A stretch of DNA of 12,720 nucleotides from DATLGD01 sp035540755. Lineage in GTDB: Bacteria; Actinomycetota; Actinomycetes; Mycobacteriales; SCTD01. The stretch spans positions 1-12,720 of the forward strand of contig DATLGD010000061.1 of assembly GCA_035540755.1 (NCBI GenBank), in the 5' to 3' direction. Below, one piece after another: positions 1 to 6,064 of the stretch. Position numbers and translations under genes: made by a program. Below the pieces are notes generated by a model that searched no databases, had not been told where the DNA came from, and worked only from the letters and a program-made list of their open reading frames with translations. The first letter of the stretch is position 1; each line of letters starts with the position of its first letter.

Positions 1-20
1 GCCTGCTCCGACCAACGTCG

Positions 21-36
21 ACGCCGCGGGCGGCGT
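21..36. repeat. Hairpin downstream of the NuoI-like gene (weak terminator candidate)
   Basis: ACGCCG / CGGCGT form a perfect 6-base stem with a 4-base loop, about 58 bases after the stop of the ferredoxin gene in the direction of transcription. No T-run follows on the minus strand, so rho-independent termination is only a possibility. The rest of 1-94 shows no start codon with a ribosome site and no other structure that I can support. Confidence 0.25.
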
Positions 37-94
37 TCCCCCACGGACGTCAGAAGCCGCTCGCCCAGCGCCGCTCCGGGGCTCTGACGCAACG

Positions 95-487
95 TCAGTC
101 GGGCGGCGCTCCGGCGGGGTCCTCGGCGGGGGGCGGCGGCACCGAGGCCATCCAGTCGCGCAGCTGCTCGCGCTCGTGGACGAGCGCGGTCGGCCCGTCC
201 CCGGCGTAGGAGTGCTCGGGTGACCAGAACAGCGCGTCGAACGGGCACACCTCGACGCAGATCCCGCAGTACAGGCACAGCGAGAAGTCGATGTCGAACC
301 GGTCGAGGACGTTGCGGCTGCGTGGGCGCCCGCGCGGGCCGAGCGGCGGCAGGTCCTCGGTGTGCGACTCGATGACGATGCACCAGTCGGGGCACTCGCG
401 GGCGCACAGCATGCAGACGGTGCAGTTCTCCTCGAGCAGCGCGATCACGCCCCGGCTGCGCGGGGGGACCGGCGGGCCGCTGCTCAC
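95..487 (-). CDS. NuoI-like ferredoxin with two [4Fe-4S] clusters
   Basis: This is a short two-cluster ferredoxin of the NuoI type, probably the electron wire of the small NuoB/NuoC-like module. The product is 130 residues. Cluster motifs are C22-C25-C28-C32-Pro and C71-C74-C77-C81-Pro, with an extra C36 (CPDWC). The text NCTVCMLCARECPDWC and the VCPFDALFWSPE block resemble ferredoxins of second nuo sets in other actinobacteria, as far as I recall. The two motifs are separated by a 38-residue Pro/Arg-rich linker. It is clearly not a copy of the canonical nuoI at 9059-9694 (211 residues): it lacks that protein's N-terminal membrane-contact helix and its tail. The GTG at 487 overlaps the NuoC-like stop. 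The open frame further upstream is an Arg-rich shadow. No gene follows in the remaining 94 bases. Confidence 0.88.
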   Translation of the reverse strand: MSSGPPVPPRSRGVIALLEENCTVCMLCARECPDWCIVIESHTEDLPPLGPRGRPRSRNVLDRFDIDFSLCLYCGICVEVCPFDALFWSPEHSYAGDGPTALVHEREQLRDWMASVPPPPAEDPAGAPPD

Positions 488-1014
488 CGCCGCCGCCCCG
501 GGGCGCCGAGCGGCTGCCGGCGGGGGTTCGGGGTCGACTCCCCGGGCTCGACGGCACCGGGCCAGGCCTTCTCCTCCCGCCGGGCCAGCACGAACTCCTT
601 GCGCAGCGGGCGTTCGACGAAGCCGGTGGGCAGGAGCAGCGGTGTGAGCCCGGGATGGCCCTCGAAGGCGACGCCGAGCATCTCGGCGGTCTCCCGCTCG
701 TGCCAGGCGGCGCCGGCGAACACCGCGGCGAGCGAGGGCACCCGGGCGTCGTCCCGCGGGCAGCGGGTGCGCAGGTGGACCGCGTGCCGGCCGGTCAGCG
801 ACCACAGCCGCACGACCACCTCGAAGCCCTCGTCGAGCAGGTCGACGCCGAGCAGGACGTCGAAGAACCGCGCGTCCAGCTCGGCGTCGTCGCGCACCGT
901 CGTCACGGCGTCCACCCAGCGGGTCCGCTCGACGTCGACCGTGGCGGTGCCCGAGACCACCGTGCCCGCACCCAGGAGCGCGGCCAGGCGCCCGGCGACG
1001 CCCTCGGGCGTCAC
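484..1014 (-). CDS. NuoC-like protein (complex I 30 kDa subunit paralogue)
   Basis: This is a relative of NuoC, the peripheral-arm scaffold subunit that binds no cofactor and packs against NuoB, D and I. The product is 176 residues. The family signature lies in the second half: a HERETAEM block at 105-112 (for the usual W-ERE--D-FG), FEGHP at 117-121 and PLRKEF at 136-141. I chose the GTG at 1014, which overlaps the stop of the NuoB-like gene as GTGA and has GGAG at 1020-1023, five bases upstream. The longer open frame upstream is an Ala/Arg-rich shadow. There is no NuoD fusion: the frame ends after a Pro/Arg-rich tail. The stop overlaps the GTG of the ferredoxin gene, so the three genes form one coupled unit. 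Confidence 0.86.
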   Translation of the reverse strand: MTPEGVAGRLAALLGAGTVVSGTATVDVERTRWVDAVTTVRDDAELDARFFDVLLGVDLLDEGFEVVVRLWSLTGRHAVHLRTRCPRDDARVPSLAAVFAGAAWHERETAEMLGVAFEGHPGLTPLLLPTGFVERPLRKEFVLARREEKAWPGAVEPGESTPNPRRQPLGAPGRRR

Positions 1015-1517
1015 CGCTGCTCCAGCGAGCGCAGCGCGTCGAGCAGGGCCTCGGGCCGGGGCGGGCAACCCGGTACCCAGACGTCGACCGGCAGCAGCGT
1101 CCCGACGCCGGGTATGACGCAGTAGCTGTCCCAGTACGGGCCGCCGCTGCTGGCGCAGGCCCCGAAGGCGATCACGTGCTTGTCGCCGGGCAGCCGGTCG
1201 TAGAGCGCGCGCACGGCAGGCGCGAGCTTGGCGGTGACCGTCCCGGACACGAGCAGGACGTCGGCGTCGGCGGCGTCGGCGGCGGTCGGGACGGCGCCGA
1301 GGCGGGCGACGTCACCGTGCGGGGCGCTCGCGGCGCCGGCCGTGGCGGCGAGGAACTCGACGGCGCAGCAGGCCAGGCCGACGTCGAACACCCACAGCGA
1401 GAAGCGGCGGCCGGCGTCGACGAGGTGGCGGGTGGGCCGGAGCCCGGCCTGCGCGGTCGCGGGAGCGGTCGTCGGCGTCACACCGGTCAGCGTAGGCGCG
1501 CCGTGCGCCTCCTCCAC
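1011..1517 (-). CDS. NuoB-like [4Fe-4S] protein (complex I 20 kDa subunit paralogue)
   Basis: This is a relative of NuoB, the subunit holding cluster N2 that hands electrons to quinone. The product is 168 residues. The four N2 ligands are present: adjacent C50-C51 in GLACCAVEF, C121 in FGACASSGG and C151 in VPGCPPRPEALLDAL. The paired cysteines are the complex I type rather than the CxxC arrangement of NiFe hydrogenase small subunits. SGTVTAKLAPAVRALYDRLP is also family-typical. The segment between, about residues 61-86, has lost the usual RYDLxRFG and SPRQ-D blocks of canonical NuoB. I take it as a paralogue, because canonical nuoB normally lies upstream of nuoG, outside this window. The start is uncertain: GTG at 1517 or GTG at 1481, neither with a good ribosome site. 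The stop overlaps the next gene's GTG. Confidence 0.85.
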   Translation of the reverse strand: MEEAHGAPTLTGVTPTTAPATAQAGLRPTRHLVDAGRRFSLWVFDVGLACCAVEFLAATAGAASAPHGDVARLGAVPTAADAADADVLLVSGTVTAKLAPAVRALYDRLPGDKHVIAFGACASSGGPYWDSYCVIPGVGTLLPVDVWVPGCPPRPEALLDALRSLEQR

Positions 1518-1531
1518 CGGCTCGCGTCCGG

Positions 1532-1548
1532 CCGCCCGCGCGGGGCGG
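1532..1548. repeat. GC hairpin between the polyprenyl synthase gene and the nuoB-like gene
   Basis: The inverted repeat CCGCCC / GGGCGG (1532-1537 and 1543-1548) has a 5-base loop. It sits in the 61-base spacer at 1518-1578, the longest gap between genes inside the window. No T-run follows on the coding strand, so it is not a classical terminator. It could slow polymerase or mark a boundary between the nuo operon and the second cassette, or be chance in GC-rich DNA. Confidence 0.3.
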
Positions 1549-1578
1549 GTGTGCCCCCAGACGGACGCACGGGCGTGG

Positions 1579-2577
1579 TCAGCCGGTGCGCTGCTCGACC
1601 ATGCCGGTGAGGCCGACGAGCGCGTCGCGTGCCGGGCCTGCCGGGAGGGCGCCGGCGACGTCGCGCGCCTCCTGCACCGTGGCGGCGAGCCGGGCCTGCG
1701 CGGCGGCCAGCGCCGGCGACCTCCGCAGCAGGCCCAGCGCCTCGGCGAGCCGCGCGTCGTCGGGAAGGTCGCCCTGCAGCAGCTCGCGCAGGCGGGCGCC
1801 CTCGTCGGAGTCGTCGGCGAGGGCCAGCAGCACCGGCAGGGTGCGGATCCCCTCGCGCAGGTCGGTGCCGGGCGTCTTGCCCGACTCGGTGCTGTCGGAC
1901 AGCACGTCGATGAGGTCGTCGGAGAGCTGGAAGGCCGCCCCGATCACCTCGCCGAACCGCGACACCGTCTCGACGTCGGCCGGCGGCGCGCCGGCCAGCA
2001 TCGCCCCGAGCCGCGCCGAGGTGGCGATGAGCGACCCGGTCTTGTCCGCCACGACCTGCAGGTGGTGGACGACCGGGTCCTCGCCGGCGGCCGGCCCGGC
2101 GGTCTCGGCGATCTGCCCCTCGACCAGCCGGGCGAAGGTGCGGGCCTGGATCCGCACGGCCTCCGGTCCGAGCTCGGCGACGACGTCGGACGCCCGGGCG
2201 AACAGGTAGTCGCCGGTGAGGATCGCGACGGTGTTCGTCCAGCGGGTGTTGGCGCTGGCCGCTCCCCGGCGCACGGCGGCCTCGTCCATGACGTCGTCGT
2301 GGTAGAGCGTCGCGAGGTGGGTGAGCTCGACGACGACGGCGGCCTCGACCACCTCCGGGCGGGCGGGGTCGCCGAGGTGGCCCGCGAGCAGCGCGAGCAG
2401 CGGGCGGAACCGCTTGCCGCCGGCCTCGACCAGGTGCGCGGCCGCCGTCGCGAGCAGCGGATGGCTCGAGCCGACCACGTCCCGCAGCCGCCCCTCGACC
2501 GCCTCGAGCCCGGTGGAGACGGCCGCCGTCAGGGCGGGGTCGGCGGTCGGGCCGGGCAGTGTCACAGGGGAGGTCAT
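1579..2577 (-). CDS. Trans-polyprenyl diphosphate synthase (probable menaquinone side-chain synthase)
   Basis: This is a class I trans-isoprenyl diphosphate synthase. It condenses isopentenyl diphosphate with an allylic diphosphate to build a long all-trans chain. The product is 332 residues. Catalytic marks are GGKRFRP at 53-59, the first aspartate-rich motif DDVMD at 94-98, GDYLFARA at 122-129 and the second aspartate-rich motif DDLID at 220-224. All are intact, so it should be active. Small residues before the first motif favour a long-chain product. Its place 22 bases after nuoN suggests the chain is used for menaquinone, the electron acceptor of this complex I. Chain length (hepta- to nonaprenyl) cannot be read safely, so I give no symbol. 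The ATG has no Shine-Dalgarno sequence; the coding strand instead carries CCTCCT just upstream. It is probably co-transcribed with nuo. Confidence 0.92.
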   Translation of the reverse strand: MTSPVTLPGPTADPALTAAVSTGLEAVEGRLRDVVGSSHPLLATAAAHLVEAGGKRFRPLLALLAGHLGDPARPEVVEAAVVVELTHLATLYHDDVMDEAAVRRGAASANTRWTNTVAILTGDYLFARASDVVAELGPEAVRIQARTFARLVEGQIAETAGPAAGEDPVVHHLQVVADKTGSLIATSARLGAMLAGAPPADVETVSRFGEVIGAAFQLSDDLIDVLSDSTESGKTPGTDLREGIRTLPVLLALADDSDEGARLRELLQGDLPDDARLAEALGLLRRSPALAAAQARLAATVQEARDVAGALPAGPARDALVGLTGMVEQRTG

Positions 2578-2599
2578 CTCAGGAGGGGGCGGACGGACG

Positions 2600-4138
2600 T
2601 CAGCGGACGAACAGCGCCGCGGACTCCGCGAGGTCGAGCGCCGGCTGCGGGAAGACGCCGAGCGCCACGGTCACGGCCAGGCCGAGGGCGATCGCGCCGG
2701 CGGTGTAGCCGCTGGGAACGGCCACCGTCGGCCCGTCGACGGGCGGCTCGGTGAAGAACATCAGCACGACGACCCGCGCGTAGAAGAACGCCGTCACCGC
2801 GCTCGCCACCACGCCGACGACGACCAGCGGCGTCGCACCGCCCTCGATGCCGGCGGTGAACACCGCGAACTTGGCGATGAAGCCGCTGGTGAGCGGGATG
2901 CCGGCGAGCGCGAACAGCAGGAACGCGAACGTGCCGGCCAGCAGCGGGCTCTTGCGCCCGAGGCCGGCCCACTGAGCGAGGTGGGTGGCCTCACCGCTCG
3001 CGTCGCGCACCAGCGTGACCACGGCGAAGGACGCCAGCGTCGTGAAGCCGTAGGCCAGCAGGTAGAACAGCGTGCTCGACAGGCCGCGCTCGCCGAGGGC
3101 GATGACCCCGACGAGGATGAAGCCGGTGTGCGCCACGGAGGAGTAGGCGAGCATCCGCTTGACGTCGGTCTGGGTCACCGCGAGCACCGCGCCGACGACC
3201 ATCGTGGCGATGGCGACCGCCCACAGCAACGGGCGCCAGTCCCACTGCGTGCCGCCGAAGGCGACGTAGAACACGCGCAGCAGCGCGCCGAAGGCGGCGA
3301 TCTTGGTGCACGACGCCATGAGCGCCGTGATGGGTGTGGGCGAGCCCTGGTAGACGTCCGGCGTCCAAGCCTGGAACGGCACCGCGCCGACCTTGAACAG
3401 CAGGCCGACGGTGAGCATCCCGAGGCCGAGGTACAGCAGCAGCTCGTTGCTGCCGGCGACGGCGGTGGCGTTGCGCACGTCGGTCAGCGTCGTGCCCGCG
3501 GCGTACCCGTAGAGCAGGGCGACCCCGTAGAGGAAGAACGCGGAGGAGAAGGCGCCGAGCAGGAAGTACTTGACCGCGGCCTCCTGCGACAGCAGGCGGC
3601 GCCGTCGGGCGAGGCCGGCCATCAGGTACAGCGGCAGCGACAGGATCTCGAGGGCGATGAACAGCGTGATGAGGTCGTGCGCGGCCGGGAACAGCATCAT
3701 CCCGCCGATGCTGAACAGGGCCAGCGGGTAGACCTCGGTCTGGACCTCGGTGCTCTCGGCCAGCGCGACGTCGTCGCGCGTGCCGGGCAGCGTGGCGGCC
3801 GACGCCACCACCGAGCCGCCGGAGCTGTCGAGCGACTGCTCGCTGATCAGCAGGATGCCGGTCAGGCCGAGCACGGCGAGGACGCCCTGCAGGAACAGCG
3901 TCGGGCCGTCGACGGCGATCGCGTCGGCGATGGTGAGCTGGTGCGTGCCGGCGAGCAGCACGACGGCCACCAGCGCGCCCAGCAGGCCGACGGTGCAGGT
4001 GAGGATCTGCAGGCCGCGCCGGCGACCGGCGGGGGCGAACGACTCGACGAGCACGCCGACGACGGCGGCGCCGAACACGATCAGCAGCGGCGACAGCGCG
4101 CCGTAGGCGATGGACGGGATGTCGATCTCGGGAGGCAT
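2600..4138 (-). CDS. nuoN: NADH-quinone oxidoreductase subunit N
   Basis: This is the proximal antiporter-like proton-channel subunit of complex I. The product is 512 residues. Family residues are E164 (in LEILSLPLYLMAG), K190 (in QEAAVKYFLLGAFSSAF), K249 (in LLFKVGAVPFQAWTPDVYQG) and K423 (in GFIAKFAVF). They correspond to E133, K158, K217 and K395 of E. coli NuoN. I chose the ATG at 4138, four bases after the nuoM stop, giving MPPEIDIPSIAYGALSPLL. The open frame extends upstream to 4246, but that part is Arg/Pro-rich and is a shadow of the nuoM end. No clear ribosome site precedes the ATG, so translation probably re-initiates after nuoM. A hydrophilic stretch at about 100-137 separates two helices. 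It is the last canonical nuo gene here, and a polyprenyl synthase gene follows after 22 bases. Confidence 0.95.
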   Translation of the reverse strand: MPPEIDIPSIAYGALSPLLIVFGAAVVGVLVESFAPAGRRRGLQILTCTVGLLGALVAVVLLAGTHQLTIADAIAVDGPTLFLQGVLAVLGLTGILLISEQSLDSSGGSVVASAATLPGTRDDVALAESTEVQTEVYPLALFSIGGMMLFPAAHDLITLFIALEILSLPLYLMAGLARRRRLLSQEAAVKYFLLGAFSSAFFLYGVALLYGYAAGTTLTDVRNATAVAGSNELLLYLGLGMLTVGLLFKVGAVPFQAWTPDVYQGSPTPITALMASCTKIAAFGALLRVFYVAFGGTQWDWRPLLWAVAIATMVVGAVLAVTQTDVKRMLAYSSVAHTGFILVGVIALGERGLSSTLFYLLAYGFTTLASFAVVTLVRDASGEATHLAQWAGLGRKSPLLAGTFAFLLFALAGIPLTSGFIAKFAVFTAGIEGGATPLVVVGVVASAVTAFFYARVVVLMFFTEPPVDGPTVAVPSGYTAGAIALGLAVTVALGVFPQPALDLAESAALFVR

Positions 4139-4142
4139 GCGA

Positions 4143-6008
4143 TCAGCCGTTCTCGTTGCGCGCGGGCTCGCCCGTGCCCTGCGTCGGGGCCGGGTCGGTG
4201 ACCCCGGCGTCCTGCAGGGTGGCGTTGACGGCTGGGGTGATGACATCGGTGAGCGGCTTCGGGTAGACGCCGAGCACGAGCATGAGCGCGATCAGCGGGG
4301 CGACCGCGAGCACCTCACGACCGCGCAGGTCGGTCATGCGCGGGACGACCGTTCGGGTGCGGGACGGCCGGACGGCGGTCGCGGTGCCCCCGCCCCCGCC
4401 GGCAGGAGCGTCCGGCTGCAGCATCCCGGCCTCGGCCGTGCCGTCGTCGGCGACGCCGGTGCCCCGGCCGCTGCTCTCGGGCACCGCGCCCTCGTGCACG
4501 CCGCCCACCTGCCCGCTCGGGTCGGTGAGGTCGGCGTCGCGGGAGGGGTCGTCGCCGTGCCCGTCGACGTACGGCGTCCAGTCCTCGGGCGGCTCGACGC
4601 CGGCCGGCAGGGCGAGCGGTCCCTGCATCGTCCGCTGGAACATCAGCAGCACGTAGAGGGCGGCCAGGATGATGCCGAGCGTCGCGAGCACCGCCGCGAC
4701 CGGGTAGGTCGGGAACGTGCCGAGCAGCACGAGGAACTCCGACACGAAGGTCGACAGGCCCGGCAGGGCGAGGGCCGACAGGCCCGCGACGAAGAACACG
4801 CCGGCCAGCACCGGGGCCACGTTGGCGACCCCGCCGTAGTCGCGGATGAGGCGGCTGCGACCTCGCGCGATGAGGAAGCCGACGACGAGGAACAGCGCTC
4901 CGGTCGAGAGCCCGTGGTTGACCATGTAGAGCACCGCGCCGGTCTGCGCCTGGCTGGTGAAGGCGAAGCAGCCGAGGCCGATGAAGCCGAAGTGCGACAC
5001 CGAGGTGTAGGACACCAGGCGCTTCATGTCGGTCTGCCCCATCGCCAGCAGGGCTCCGTAGAGGATGCCGATGACGCAGAGCGCGATCACCCACGGAGCG
5101 AGGATGCGCGAGGCGTCCGGGAACAGCGGGATGCAGTAGCGCAGGAACCCGAACGTGCCGACCTTGTCCATGACGCCGACGAGCAGCACCGCGGTGCCGA
5201 CCGGGGCCTCGGCACCGGCCGAGGGCAGCCAGGTGTGGAACGGGAACAGCGGCGCCTTGATGGCGAAGGCGATGAAGAACCCGCTGAACAGCGCGATCTG
5301 CACCGGCGTGCTGATGTCGAGCTGGGTGAGCTGCTCGAAGGCGAACGTGCCCTGGCCCTGGTCGGCGGAGACGACGTACAGCCCGATCACGGCGGCCAGC
5401 ATGAGCAGCCCGCCGGTGAGGCTGAACAGCAGGAACTTCACCGCGGCGTACTGCCGGCGCGGGCCGCCGTAGCTCCCGATGAGGAAGTACATCGGGATCA
5501 GCATCGCCTCGAAGAAGACGTAGAACAGGAACACGTCGGTGGCGGCGAACACGCCGATCAGCAGCGTCTCGAGCACCAGCAGCAGCGCGAAGAAGGTCTT
5601 GACGCTGCGCTTGCGGCCGGGCACCGGGGTGCCGTCGGCGGTGCCCGCCGTCGAGCCGGTGGCGACGGCGGACGCCGGCAGGTCGTCGGCGTCGTGCCAG
5701 CTGGCCAGCACGACCACCGGCGTCAGGACCGCGACCAGCGCGATGAGCACCAGGGCGATGCCGTCGGCTCCGACCGCGTACTGCACGCCGAACGCCGGGA
5801 TCCAGTCGTGCGCCTGGGCGAACTGGAAGCGCGCGCCGTCGGGCTCGAACGCCGCGCACATCGCGATGGTCATGAGCAGCACGACCAGCGACGTGGCCAG
5901 CGCGACCTGCTTGGCGAGCACGGTGCGAGTGCGGGGCAGCGCGGCGATGACGGCGGCGCCGACCAGCGGGACGAGGCCGAGCAGGGTCAGCCAGGGCAGG
6001 TCACTCAT
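4143..6008 (-). CDS. nuoM: NADH-quinone oxidoreductase subunit M
   Basis: This is the middle antiporter-like proton-channel subunit of complex I. The product is 621 residues, against about 509 for E. coli NuoM. Key residues are E167 (in VFFEAMLIPMYFLIG), K251 and H258 (in IKAPLFPFHTWLP) and E424 (in FVSEFLVLLG). They match E144, K234 and E407 of E. coli. The extra length comes mainly from two hydrophilic insertions. One is a loop of about 28 residues at 105-133, rich in Ala, Thr and Gly. The other is about 90 residues at 463-556, rich in Asp, Gly and Pro and ending in a Gly run, placed before the last hydrophobic segment. Both keep the frame, so they are not frameshifts. The ATG overlaps the stop of the 19-codon frame, and the stop lies four bases before the nuoN ATG. 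Confidence 0.95.
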   Translation of the reverse strand: MSDLPWLTLLGLVPLVGAAVIAALPRTRTVLAKQVALATSLVVLLMTIAMCAAFEPDGARFQFAQAHDWIPAFGVQYAVGADGIALVLIALVAVLTPVVVLASWHDADDLPASAVATGSTAGTADGTPVPGRKRSVKTFFALLLVLETLLIGVFAATDVFLFYVFFEAMLIPMYFLIGSYGGPRRQYAAVKFLLFSLTGGLLMLAAVIGLYVVSADQGQGTFAFEQLTQLDISTPVQIALFSGFFIAFAIKAPLFPFHTWLPSAGAEAPVGTAVLLVGVMDKVGTFGFLRYCIPLFPDASRILAPWVIALCVIGILYGALLAMGQTDMKRLVSYTSVSHFGFIGLGCFAFTSQAQTGAVLYMVNHGLSTGALFLVVGFLIARGRSRLIRDYGGVANVAPVLAGVFFVAGLSALALPGLSTFVSEFLVLLGTFPTYPVAAVLATLGIILAALYVLLMFQRTMQGPLALPAGVEPPEDWTPYVDGHGDDPSRDADLTDPSGQVGGVHEGAVPESSGRGTGVADDGTAEAGMLQPDAPAGGGGGTATAVRPSRTRTVVPRMTDLRGREVLAVAPLIALMLVLGVYPKPLTDVITPAVNATLQDAGVTDPAPTQGTGEPARNENG

Positions 6009-6064
6009 TCGGGGCCCCCGACGCGTCGGAAGCGCAGCGAGCGACGTGGTGGGGTGGTTTTCAT
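6005..6064 (-). CDS. 19-codon mini open frame bridging nuoL and nuoM (or a small intergenic repeat)
   Basis: The spacer between nuoL and nuoM is a complete open frame encoding MKTTPPRRSLRFRRVGGPE. Its ATG overlaps the nuoL stop (ATGA) and its TGA overlaps the nuoM ATG (ATGA), so the ribosome could pass from nuoL to nuoM without a break. A GAGG lies eight bases before the ATG, at 6073-6076. Against a conserved protein: six of 19 codons end in A or T (AAA, CCA, CCA, CGT, CGA, GAA), whereas the flanking genes almost always use G or C there. The peptide is basic and has no recognisable domain. The segment may instead be an intergenic repeat or a coupling device. I do not recognise a function. The open frame is certain; its status as a gene is not. 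Confidence 0.35.
   Translation of the reverse strand: MKTTPPRRSLRFRRVGGPE
6018..6029. repeat. 12-base perfect palindrome upstream of nuoM
   Basis: CCGACGCGTCGG is its own reverse complement. A second palindrome, GGGGCCCC, lies at 6011-6018 and shares one base with it. Both fall within the 24 bases before the nuoM start, where a ribosome would land. They could fold locally or mark the core of an intergenic repeat. GC-rich DNA makes short palindromes common, so function is unproven. Confidence 0.4.

Noticed and set aside
488..805. Upstream extension of the NuoI-like ferredoxin
   Set aside because: Arg/Ala/Pro-rich shadow of the NuoC-like gene; the GTG at 487 is set by the GTGA overlap and begins the ferredoxin-like part.
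2321..4201. Plus-strand open frame of 626 codons opposite nuoN
   Set aside because: Same composition artefact; nuoN on the minus strand has all its family residues.
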